A stretch of DNA of 22,237 bases from a virus, in the IMG/VR virus record IMGVR_UViG_3300003324_001076, positions 1-22,237 of that record; one strand, 5' to 3'. Under the pieces are notes generated by a model that was not told the DNA's origin, did no database searches, and worked only from the letters and a program-made list of their open reading frames with translations. Of this stretch, positions 1-7,400 are shown piece after piece. How positions within the stretch are numbered: the stretch's first letter is position 1; each line of letters starts with the position of its first letter. The position numbers were made by a program, and so were the translations under genes.

Positions 1-31
1 GACCACGAGCTGGGGTGCTCCTCCGCTCTAG
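1..31 (+). CDS. C-terminal end of an upstream gene (partial)
   Basis: One reading frame enters from the left edge and stops at TAG 29-31, giving the tail TTSWGAPPL. The next gene starts with its own ribosome site 37 bases later. From the order of actinophage head genes the upstream gene would be the major capsid protein or a close neighbour. Nine residues cannot identify it, and the other two frames are also open here, so the frame choice rests only on the fitting stop position. Confidence 0.3.
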   Translation, partial: TTSWGAPPL

Positions 32-67
32 CATGGCAAGCGGACATCAACAGAAGGGATCGCCGTC

Positions 68-514
68 ATGGCGGACGAGAAGCAGGCCGGCAGCAACACC
101 GCTGTCGAGAGGACGCGCGACCACGACCGGGTGCAGATGCTCAGCCTGCGCGCGGACGGGACGCCCGACCAGTACGACCCCGAGTTCATCGGGGACAAGG
201 ACCTCACGCTGGAGGCCACGAAGGAGCAGTTCCGGCAGCAGGCCGTCTCCGTGCGGGACACCGAGCTCCGGCAGCCCTACCCGGCGACCGCGGAGGAGAC
301 GGAGGAGGACCCGACCATCGCGGAGCTGAAGGCTGCCCACGAGGAGGCCGTCGGAGCCGCGGACAGCGCAGCGGAGGCTGCCGTCGAGGGTCTGTTCCGG
401 GACACCAGCGAGGTCGAGACGACCAACAAGCCGGCTGGCGCGAGCCCGACCGACTCGAAGGCAGGCACCCCTGAGGACCCGGCTCTGCAGCCGGACTCCG
501 ACGAGAACCGCTGA
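68..514 (+). CDS. Acidic head-region protein, function unknown
   Basis: This encodes a 148-aa, very acidic, hydrophilic protein. The ATG at 68 follows a usable Shine-Dalgarno (AGAAGGGA). Residues ~20-65 are the most ordered-looking part (DRVQMLSLRADGTPDQ, then KEQFRQQAV). Residues ~80-148 are rich in Ala, Glu, Asp, Pro and Ser and look disordered. No signal peptide or membrane segment is seen. It sits between the presumed capsid gene and the head-tail connector. In actinophages that slot often holds small capsid-associated or completion proteins, so a structural role in the head is inferred from position only. I do not recognise a named domain. Confidence 0.75.
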   Translation: MADEKQAGSNTAVERTRDHDRVQMLSLRADGTPDQYDPEFIGDKDLTLEATKEQFRQQAVSVRDTELRQPYPATAEETEEDPTIAELKAAHEEAVGAADSAAEAAVEGLFRDTSEVETTNKPAGASPTDSKAGTPEDPALQPDSDENR

Positions 515-532
515 GAGGGGAGGGGAAGCGCG

Positions 533-679
533 ATGACCCTCATCCGCGTCATCCGAGAGCAGGCCGGCACGCCTGGGTGTGTGCGAGAGGTCACGCCGTC
601 TGAGGCTCGGGAGCTCATCGAGCGAGGAGACGCGGTGAGGGTCATCGTCCGCGAGAACACCGACATCGAGAGGGGTTGA
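533..679 (+). CDS. 48-aa small protein, function unknown
   Basis: A short gene with ATG at 533 and a strong ribosome site (GAGGGGAGGGGAAG) just upstream; TGA at 677-679. The protein starts MTLIRVIREQAG and contains TPSEARELIERGDAVRVI, an amphipathic helix followed by a short strand. Small proteins with a similar 'SEARxLIxxGDA' helix are common beside actinophage head genes, though I cannot name a family. It lies 18 bases after the acidic protein and 2 bases before the connector gene, so it is translated in the same operon. It is too short to assign a function, but the ribosome site, tight spacing and sensible composition support it as real. Confidence 0.65.
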   Translation: MTLIRVIREQAGTPGCVREVTPSEARELIERGDAVRVIVRENTDIERG

Positions 680-681
680 GC

Positions 682-1515
682 ATGTCGTTCGATCTGGGCG
701 ACGTGGTGCCGCTCGGGCTGCAGGTCAAGGATGCGTCTGGGGCGCTGGTCAATGCGGCTAGCGTCACGCTGACGATCACGCAGCCGGACGGCTCGACGGT
801 CGCTCCTCCTCCGGTTCCAGCCAACCCGTCGACCGGCAACTACACCTTCGACTTCGTGCCGACGCAGGTCGGCAGGCATGCGGTGCGGTGGACCACGCAG
901 ACGCCGAGCACGGGCTACTCGGACGCGTTCGATGTTCAGCCGGCAGACATCGGTGCCCTGATCTCGCTGGCGCGAGCGAAGGACGCACTCAACATCACTG
1001 GGACCCGCGACGACGAGGAGCTGCGGCGAGCGCTAGCCACGGCCTCCCGCATGATCGAGAACCGTTGCGGGCCGGTGCTGCGCAAGACGGTCGCGGAGAA
1101 GATCACGGTCAGTGGCTACTCGACTGAGCTCCTGGCGCTGCGCTATACGCCCGTCCTGAGCATCGTCAGCGTCGCTGGCGCTCCTCCGGCGAGCCCAGTG
1201 CTCTACGGGCCCGGAGACCTCGACGTTGAGCCGGAGAGCGGCGTTGTGAGGCTCGCCTGGGGTGGCTGCTGGCCGAAGGGACGCCACACCATCACCTACA
1301 CTGTTGGGCGCGCCGTCATCCCTGACCCGATGCAGACCGCGACTGAGGTGCTGCTCGATCATCTGTGGAAGACGCAGCGCGGCTGGGCGACTGCTCCGAC
1401 GATGCGCGGTGAGCCGGCGCCTGGCTCCTCAGAGTCGACCTACCCTGCCGGCTTCCTCTGGCCGAACCGCGCGAGCGAACTACTCGAGCCCTACGTGCAG
1501 GTGATCCTCTCGTGA
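682..1515 (+). CDS. Head-to-tail connector (adaptor) with N-terminal Ig-like domain
   Basis: The protein has 277 aa. ATG 682 is chosen over an in-frame TTG at 676 because the AGAGGGG ribosome site sits six bases before 682. Residues ~1-87 read as a small beta-sandwich: alternating strands, the PDGSTVAPPP turn, the GNYTFDFVPTQVGRHAVRW strand pair typical of bacterial Ig-like folds. Residues ~89-277 match the gp6/gp15-type adaptor pattern. That part has an N-terminal helical part (SLARAKDALNITG, DDEELRRALATASRMIENRCG), a beta segment, and a C-terminal helix (TATEVLLDHLWKTQRG). Known family members form a dodecameric ring under the portal. The Ig-like extension may decorate the neck surface, which is inference. 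The stop overlaps the next gene as GTGA. Confidence 0.75.
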   Translation: MSFDLGDVVPLGLQVKDASGALVNAASVTLTITQPDGSTVAPPPVPANPSTGNYTFDFVPTQVGRHAVRWTTQTPSTGYSDAFDVQPADIGALISLARAKDALNITGTRDDEELRRALATASRMIENRCGPVLRKTVAEKITVSGYSTELLALRYTPVLSIVSVAGAPPASPVLYGPGDLDVEPESGVVRLAWGGCWPKGRHTITYTVGRAVIPDPMQTATEVLLDHLWKTQRGWATAPTMRGEPAPGSSESTYPAGFLWPNRASELLEPYVQVILS

Positions 1516-1979
1516 CGCCTGGACTGCCGACCCGCGTGCCGGCCATCCTCGGCGCGATGCAGACGCTGATCTCTGACCGGCTGGAGGAACTCGGAGAGAC
1601 CGACGTCCAGGTGCTCTACGGCGAGGAGCCGGTCTCTCCGCAGCCGGAAGGCATCATGCTGGTGCCTGCCGACGCAGACACTCCTGGCGCGATGGTCACC
1701 TATGGCGCTGCGGCAGCGCTCGGCAACGCTAACACCGAACAGACCGAGTTCGCGCTGCTGCTCCGCTCCTTCAACGGCGACGGCGACATGCGGCTGGCGG
1801 TGAACCGCTGCGGCGAACTGTTCGGCATCGTCCAGGACATCGTCAACAAGAACCCGGTCCGATCCGACTGCTGGGACCGGCTCGAGATGGGTCCGAATGC
1901 CTCCTGGCATCCGTTCTTTACTGACCGCGGCGCCAACTGCTATGTGGCACTCTCTCTCGTCGCGTCGGCGCTGGTCTAA
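1512..1979 (+). CDS. Tail terminator-like protein
   Basis: The protein has 155 aa. GTG 1512 overlaps the TGA of the connector gene. The layout fits the gpU/terminator fold: a long N-terminal helix (RVPAILGAMQTLISDRLEEL), a strand (DVQVLYGEEP), and a central hairpin where the hydrophobic strand EFALLLRSFNGDGDM is followed by helix LAVNRCGELFGIVQDIVNK. It ends with the closing strand GANCYVALSLVASALV. Terminators cap the tail tube and join it to the neck. The order here (terminator before the gp10-like gene) is slightly unusual, so a head-stopper role is the main alternative. The assignment rests on pattern and neighbours, not on a conserved catalytic motif. Confidence 0.6.
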   Translation: MTPGLPTRVPAILGAMQTLISDRLEELGETDVQVLYGEEPVSPQPEGIMLVPADADTPGAMVTYGAAAALGNANTEQTEFALLLRSFNGDGDMRLAVNRCGELFGIVQDIVNKNPVRSDCWDRLEMGPNASWHPFFTDRGANCYVALSLVASALV

Positions 1980-2416
1980 TGGCTGCGCACCCGGTCGACT
2001 ACACGAGCGTTCGTCTCCTGGCGCGGCAGTTCGGGAAGGTGCCCGTCGATCTGCGGCGCGAACTGCGACCTAAGCTCCGGCAGGCCGGCGAGCATGTGCG
2101 CAGCGGCATCCGCGAGGAGGCTGCGAGGTTCTCCGACACGATCCCGCGGGCGGTGCGGATGTCCGTCTCGTTCGCAAGCAAGACCGGAGGGATCCGCATC
2201 TACGTCGACCAGAAGGCTGCTCCTGGCGCTCGCGCTCTGGAGAACCTCGGCAGGGAGGGCACCTTCCGGCACCCTGTCTTCGGTAACCGCGACGTCTGGG
2301 TGGCGCAGCCGGCTCACCCGTTCTTCTTCCGAGTCGTTCAGCGTGAGCGACCTAGAGTCCGCAAACTGGTGGAGGACGCTGTGCGTGCCTCTCTCCCGAA
2401 AGGAACCATCACATGA
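1979..2416 (+). CDS. HK97 gp10-like neck/tail-completion protein
   Basis: The protein has 145 aa. ATG 1979 overlaps the preceding TAA (TAATG). The diagnostic part is residues ~86-120: RALENLG, then FRHPVFGNRDVWVAQPAHPFFFRVV. This matches the conserved 'FRHPVFGN...W..Q.AHPFF' signature of HK97 gp10-like proteins, which act at head-tail joining or tail completion. The N-terminal half is basic and helical (VDLRRELRPKLRQAGEHV). The protein ends in a helix of charged residues. Tight overlaps on both sides place it in the connector operon. The family is well recognised by the motif, while the exact mechanical role of gp10 proteins varies between phages. Confidence 0.8.
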   Translation: MAAHPVDYTSVRLLARQFGKVPVDLRRELRPKLRQAGEHVRSGIREEAARFSDTIPRAVRMSVSFASKTGGIRIYVDQKAAPGARALENLGREGTFRHPVFGNRDVWVAQPAHPFFFRVVQRERPRVRKLVEDAVRASLPKGTIT

Positions 2417-2748
2417 CCGACGAGCAGGAGCCGCAGCTGGCAACCATTCCTCAGCCGGAGGAGGAGCCGCTGGTCTATGGCTCCGACGACACCGCGCTGG
2501 TGCGCATCTACAACGCCGAGCTCGACGCCTACGGGGAGAGCCCGCGGGCAGGCGTCAAGTACCTGCCTGGCTGGGAGATCGTGGATCCGACGCCGGAGGA
2601 GGCTGCTCGGGCCACCGACTACGACCCGAGCGCGCACAGCGCGAGCGAGGTCGTCGCGCACCTGGAGGAGGTGCCGCAGAGCGAGCGCGAGGCGATCATC
2701 GCGCTGGAGAAGGACGGTAAGAACCGCTCCACGATCGTCAAGTCCTGA
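2413..2748 (+). CDS. Small acidic tail-region protein with a C-terminal 'GKNR' helix module
   Basis: The protein has 111 aa. ATG 2413 overlaps the previous TGA. The first ~25 residues are acidic and Pro-rich. The middle (LVYGSDDTALVRIYNAELDA to VKYLPGWEIVDP) looks like a small beta unit. The end, YDPSAHSASEVVAHLE then SEREAIIALEKDGKNRSTI, is a two-helix module. Actinophage structural proteins often carry a similar module at their C-terminus (a 'DYDPSxHTVxEVxxYL... GKNRxTI' pattern). It lies just before the major tail gene. A role in tail-tube assembly or neck decoration is inferred from location; I do not know a proven function. Confidence 0.65.
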   Translation: MTDEQEPQLATIPQPEEEPLVYGSDDTALVRIYNAELDAYGESPRAGVKYLPGWEIVDPTPEEAARATDYDPSAHSASEVVAHLEEVPQSEREAIIALEKDGKNRSTIVKS

Positions 2749-2780
2749 CGCCACCCACTGAACCCGAAAGAGGTTAGAAC

Positions 2781-3263
2781 ATGGTTGCACCTGCTATCGC
2801 GGCAGCCACGCGGTACTTCCAGCCTGGGACCACGAAGGTCCTGGTGCTCCCGTCCATCGCGTCTCTCAGCGCTGGCGCCACTCGAGCCGAGATCAACGCA
2901 GGCACGGACGTCTCCGGCGACGTCGCCGGCATCAACGGCTTCCAGGTGACGAGCGGCCAGCTCGACACCCCGGATCTGGGAGGCCGGTTCACGAAGCGCG
3001 TCCCTGGCCGACTGACCGCTGACGACTCCTCGATCACCTTCTACGCCGACATCGCCGGCACCGACATCCGGACGGTCCTCAGTCGCGACCAGAACACCTA
3101 CATCGGCATCCTCGACGGCGGCGACGTCACCGGCAGGAAGGCCGACTACTTCCAGGTGACGGTCGCGGCGGTCGGCAAGGTGCGCGACATGGAAGATGCT
3201 CCGCGACTGACGGTGACGTTCACCATCCGCGACTACGGCGAGAACAAGACCGTCCCGGCGTAG
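2781..3263 (+). CDS. Major tail tube protein
   Basis: The protein has 160 aa. ATG 2781 follows AGAGGTTAGAAC, a moderate ribosome site. The fold reads as the tail-tube beta-barrel. An early strand (TTKVLVLPSI) is followed by DVSGDVAGINGFQVTSGQLDTPDLGGRFTKRVPG, the typical loop with target residues between 'V..I.G....' and the barrel. Next come DDSSITFYAD and the GRKADYFQVTVAAVGKVRD...PRLTVTFTIRDYGEN strands near the end. Known tail-tube proteins stack as hexamers around the tape measure. There is no C-terminal Ig domain, which many siphophage tube proteins have. Position directly before the chaperone/tape-measure block supports the call. The short intergenic stretch after it holds a hairpin (3267-3302). 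Confidence 0.8.
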   Translation: MVAPAIAAATRYFQPGTTKVLVLPSIASLSAGATRAEINAGTDVSGDVAGINGFQVTSGQLDTPDLGGRFTKRVPGRLTADDSSITFYADIAGTDIRTVLSRDQNTYIGILDGGDVTGRKADYFQVTVAAVGKVRDMEDAPRLTVTFTIRDYGENKTVPA

Positions 3264-3266
3264 GCC

Positions 3267-3302
3267 GGCTCCTCCCCTCCCCCACCTACTCCCTGAGGAG
3301 CC
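3267..3302 (+). promoter_or_regulatory. 8-bp hairpin covering the ribosome site of the next gene
   Basis: GGCTCCTC (3267-3274) and GAGGAGCC (3295-3302) are perfect reverse complements, with a pyrimidine-rich 20-base loop. The right arm contains GAGGAG, the Shine-Dalgarno of the gene starting at 3309. The stem would therefore hide that ribosome site. The left arm begins two codons after the stop of the highly expressed tube gene. No T-run follows, so it is not a classic terminator. It may lower expression of the downstream genes relative to the tube protein. Confidence 0.5.
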
Positions 3303-3308
3303 TGAGCA

Positions 3309-3587
3309 ATGGCCGACCTCTCCGACGCGCAGATCCGCGCGACTTCGCTGGAGTGTGCCTGTCGAGCTGTCGAACAAGGCAGCCCGACAGGCCACTTTTT
3401 GTCGTCTGCGCGCATGTTTGAAACCTACATCCGCTCTGGGCTGACGCAGACTGGGCCGCGCTTTCAGCAGGGCGTCCTGGCTGGCAGGACCGGAGCTATC
3501 GTGCGGGTCGATGGCAATCTTGGACCCGATGAGGCTACCGCGATCGTGGCAGCCGTCACCTCCCTACTGCAGAAGGACCTACCATGA
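3309..3587 (+). CDS. 92-aa unknown protein between tail tube and tail chaperone
   Basis: ATG 3309 sits eight bases after GAGGAG. The protein has a helical first half (LSDAQIRATSLECACRAVE, then SSARMFETYIRSG) and a less ordered second half ending in an amphipathic helix (GPDEATAIVAAVTSLLQKDL). It has two cysteines close together (ECAC) and no membrane segment. The stop overlaps the ATG of the tail chaperone gene, so the two are probably translationally coupled. It could be an assembly factor of the tail, judged by place alone. I do not recognise the family. The same helix-rich opening (ALRxxALxxAxxL) is seen in many small actinophage proteins of unknown role. Confidence 0.7.
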   Translation: MADLSDAQIRATSLECACRAVEQGSPTGHFLSSARMFETYIRSGLTQTGPRFQQGVLAGRTGAIVRVDGNLGPDEATAIVAAVTSLLQKDLP

Positions 3588-4135
3588 GCAATACCCGCAA
3601 GCCGCGGCTGCGCGAGGCGCTGAAGAAGCGGACCACCAAGAAGACGTTCTACGACATCCCGCAGGTCGAGCATGAGGTCGCGCAGAAGGCTGCGGAGGAC
3701 CTGGTGCTGGCGAAGAACACTGTCAGGGCAGCCCAGTTCCTGCAGGCGCGAGAGGGCAAGCGCGACGACATCGTGGAGGCTCTCGCTGCAGCTCAGCGTG
3801 AGGTCGAGGCCGCGCAGCAGAGGGTCGATGACTGCTTCTTCCGCGTCTGGTTCGTCGGCATGCGGGAGGACAACTTCGACGCTCTCGTCAACGCGCACCC
3901 TCCGACGGATGAGCAGCGCGAGCAGGCGCGCAAAGCCGGCGAGGAGGAGCCGATCTGGAACGAGGACGTTCTGCCCTTCGAGTTGCTGGAGCACTGCGCG
4001 CAGGAGAGCGACCTGACGGCTGAGCAGTGGCGCGAGGAGATCGAGGGCTGGACTCGAGCGGAGAAGGCAGAGATCCTCTCCCGCGTGCTCGACTGTAACG
4101 TCCGGTCGTTCCGGGCGTCGCTGTCTTTCGACTGA
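3584..4135 (+). CDS. Tail assembly chaperone, short form (gpG-like)
   Basis: The protein has 183 aa. ATG 3584 overlaps the stop of the preceding gene. A basic N-terminus (KPRLREALKKRTTKK) is followed by a long helical region (VEHEVAQKAAEDL to AQQRVDDCFFRVWFVGMREDNFDALVNAHPPTDEQREQARKAGEEEPIWNEDVL, seen at residues ~28-135). The 'FDALVNAHPPTDEQ...WN.D..P.ELL..C' block is a hallmark of actinophage tail chaperones. By analogy with lambda G, the protein binds the tape measure during tail assembly. It sits directly before the tape-measure gene, as expected. Its last codons hold the frameshift site that makes the long form. Confidence 0.85.
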   Translation: MSNTRKPRLREALKKRTTKKTFYDIPQVEHEVAQKAAEDLVLAKNTVRAAQFLQAREGKRDDIVEALAAAQREVEAAQQRVDDCFFRVWFVGMREDNFDALVNAHPPTDEQREQARKAGEEEPIWNEDVLPFELLEHCAQESDLTAEQWREEIEGWTRAEKAEILSRVLDCNVRSFRASLSFD

Positions 4136-4446
4136 GGCAGGACGCAGGGTATCGCGCGTCCGTCGCGGCAGCACGCGATCACCACCTGCCTCACTCGGAG
4201 TTCCTCGCCTGGGACCCCGACGACCGCGACGCACAGTGGGCTCTCGCTGACTATGAGAGTGAGGAGTGCTCTGAGTGCGGAGTCCATCCGAGCAGGTGGG
4301 ACCGCAAGTTCGGAGGGCACCCGAACGCAGTTGTTCCCGAGTGGAGGTTCTGCCGCGTCTGCGAGCTCATCGCTCAGGCCGTCAAGGCTGGGCCACCAAG
4401 CGACAGCGGAGGCTGGCATCTAACGCTGAAACACCAGACGATCTGA
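3584..4446 (+). CDS. Tail assembly chaperone, -1 frameshift fusion (gpGT-like)
   Basis: If the ribosome slips back one base on T-TTC (4126-4129), reading continues from CGA 4129 to TGA 4444-4446. The result is a 287-aa product: 182 residues of the short form plus 105 new ones. The new part begins RLRQDAGYRASVAAARDHHL and continues PHSEFLAWDPDDRDAQWALA, a sequence pattern conserved in the T-part of actinophage chaperones. It carries two CxxC pairs (C229/C232 and C257/C260), a probable zinc ribbon. The new frame has a stop at 4096-4098, so the slip must occur between about 4099 and 4135. No start codon with a ribosome site is seen for the extension alone. Confidence 0.8.
4124..4132 (+). promoter_or_regulatory. 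Putative -1 ribosomal frameshift site
   Basis: The zero-frame codons are TCT TTC GAC TGA. The Phe tRNA on TTC can re-pair with TTT one base back (4126-4128), and the next codon becomes CGA. This is a non-canonical single-codon slip, not an ideal X-XXY-YYZ heptamer. It is preferred because it is the only run allowing good re-pairing inside the window limited by the new-frame stop at 4096 and the old-frame stop at 4133. Confidence 0.55.
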
Positions 4447-4455
4447 GGAGGCTCT

Positions 4456-7400
4456 GTGCTGGGTTCTAACAGCACCAACCTCGAAGTGCGCGTCGACGGC
4501 AAGGTCGACCGCTACGAGGCTGCCATGCGGCGTGCTGAGCGCGCGACGCTGCGCACAGAGCGCACCTTGAAGTCTCTCGATGACCAGATGCTGAAACTTG
4601 AGCGGGAGATGAACGACGAGGCGACTCGGCGCATCGACGCTCGGAACGCAGCCTTTGACCGGATGGGCCGCGGCGCTGTCATTGCGGGAACAGCACTACT
4701 GACTGGTGCTGCTCTCTCTGCGCGAGCAGCGGTCAAGTGGGAGAGTGACTGGGCTGGTGTTGAGAAGACCGTCGACGGCTCTCAGAAGCAGATGGAGGGA
4801 CTGGAGGCTGGGCTGAGGAACCTGGCCCGGACGTTGCCGGCCTCCCACCATGAGATCGCTGCGGTCGCGGAGGCTGCTGGCCAGCTCGGCGTCCAGCGTG
4901 ACGACATTGTCGACTTCACCAAGGTCATGATTGACATGGGGGAGACGACGAACCTGTCGGCAGATGAGGCGTCGACTGCGCTCGCCCGGTTCATGAATAT
5001 CATGGGAACCGCTGCCGACGACGTCGACCGGCTGGGCGCAACCATTGTCGACCTGGGCAACAAGGGAGCGAGCACCGAAGCCGAGATCGTGGCGATGGGT
5101 CTGCGCATCGCTGGCGCCGGCAACCAGATTGGGCTGAGCGAGGCTCAGGTCCTCGCCTTCGCTAACGCGCTCTCCTCGCTGGGCGTCGAGGCTGAGGCTG
5201 GCGGCTCCTCCATCTCCACCATCTTCCTGAAGGCTCAGGCAGACGTCGACTCTGCCTCTGGCCCGATGCTGGCGAAGATGTCGGAGGTCGCCGGCATGTC
5301 CCGGAAGACGTTCTCCGACCTGTGGAACCGGGACTCGGCTGCAGCGTTCGTCAAGGTCGTCTCTGGGCTGCAGAACATCGACGCTAGCGGCGGGTCCGTG
5401 ATCACCACGCTGAACGGCATGGGCATCACTGAGATCCGGCAGCGCGACGCGATGCTGCGGCTCGTCGGGGGTGGCGACCTGCTCCGCAAGAGCCTCCGGG
5501 ACGGCAACACGGCCTGGCAGCAGAACAGCGCGCTCATCGCAGAGGCCACTAAGCGCTACGACACGACCGAGTCTAAGTTGCAGGTGGCCCGCAACCAGAT
5601 CAACGACACCGCCATCACCATCGGAGAAACCTTCCTGCCGGTCCTGGGCGACCTCGCTGGGCAGCTCGGGACCGTCAACAACTTCTTCACTGGGCTACCT
5701 GGACCAGTCAAGAGCCTCATCGGGCCGGTGGCTGCGCTCGCTGGGGTCATCGCACTGGTTGGTGGAGCGATGCTCATCGCGGTGCCGAAGATCGCTGCGT
5801 TCAACGCTGCCCTCTCCTCCGGCAACCTGCCGACGAACATTCAGCGCACCGGCAAGGCAGCGCAGGGGCTCGCCTCCTTCCTGACTGGCCCGTGGGGCGT
5901 TGCCCTGGCTATCGGCACCGTCGCAATCGGTGGGCTCGCTGCGGGAGCGCAGGAGGCTCGAGACTCGGTGCGCCGGCTGCAGGAGACGCTCTCAGATGAC
6001 AGCGGCGAGGCGACTCAGGAGACTCTGGACCAGATCCTCGCAACCCTGCAGGACAAGGGCTGGGACGACTTCGCCCGCGACATTGGGCTGAACATGGAAG
6101 ACGTCGCGCGGGCCGTCCTCTACGGCGGCGACGCGATGGACCAACTCATCGACAAGGTGCGTGAGCATGAGGGTGAGCTAGGGCCGTGGGCTCGGCTGCA
6201 GGAGACAGCGACCGGCGACCATGAGCAGTTCATCCGCACCATCCAGTCGGAGAACAAGGCTCTCGGAGGCGCGAAGGTCAACCTGAAGGAGTCGAAGGAC
6301 GCGCAGCAGGATCTCGGGCTGGCAGCGAAGGGAGCGACCCCTCAGGTTGCTGGCATGACGGAGGAGCTGGAGGACCAGAAGACTGCAGCCGAGCAACTGC
6401 AGGAAGCCATCGAGGGACTCAACTCCGCGATCCTGGGTGGCCGCGCGGGTGCCCGCGATTACCAGCAGACGCTCGATGAGGCCGACAAGACGCTGCGGCG
6501 AGGCAAAAGGACGCTGGACATCCACACGAAGGCTGGCCGCGACAATCAGGCTGCGCTCGACTCCATCGCAGACAGCACGATCGCGTGGAGCGACAAGTTG
6601 AAGGAGGTCGACGCGTCTGGCCGGCGCTCCTTCAAGGTGATGCAGCAGGGCAGGAAGGATCTGTTCGAGGCCGCACGCACATTCGGCATGACTCGGCAGG
6701 AGGCTCGCAAGTACGTCGATGAGGTACTGCGGATTCCGAGCGAGTGGAAGACCAAGTTCGACACCCCGAACCTCCCTAAGAGCAAGGGAGATGTCCGCAA
6801 CTGGCGCGAACTGCTCGACAAGGTGCCGAAGCATACGGACACGAAGGCCAACTTCGACGGACGCAAGGCTGCCCGCGATGCTGCTCAGGCCGCGGCGGAC
6901 ATTGCGCGCGCGCTCTCCGGCATCCCTGATGAGCCGGTCAACATCAAGCTCACGGCGCAGGCTCGCAAGGTGCAGAGGCAACTGGGCGACATGAACTTCT
7001 GGGAGGGTGGCCCGGTCTACGGAGCAGGCACGGGGACGTCGGACTCGATCGCTGCGAGGCTCTCCAACGGCGAGCATGTCGTCACCGCGGAGGAGGTGCG
7101 GAAGGCTGGCGGGCATCGCGTGGTCGAGGCGTTCCGGCGAGCAGCGAAGCGAGGGGAGTTGCCGCGCATCGGGGAGTTGCCAGCGTTCGCAGACGGTGGT
7201 GCTGTCAACATCAACCCTTCTGCCCGCGAACTCGGCGTGCTGGCCGCTACGGGCGCGCTGGAGCAGATAATCCAGTCGGTGGCTGCAGGCATCTCTGCGC
7301 AGCTCTCAGCGAAGGCGAGCAAGGCGTTCACGGAGGCTCCCATCGGAGGCATGCTGGGGTTCGCGGGGAACCTGACGCCAGCTCAGTTGGTGCGAGGGCA

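Noticed and set aside
2619-3395. Leftward 258-aa frame across the tail-tube gene
   Set aside because: Antisense shadow of the major tail tube gene; it covers three confident rightward genes.
6178-7116. Leftward 312-aa frame inside the tape-measure gene
   Set aside because: Antisense shadow of a GC-rich gene; Leu/Arg-rich with no domain and no ribosome site.
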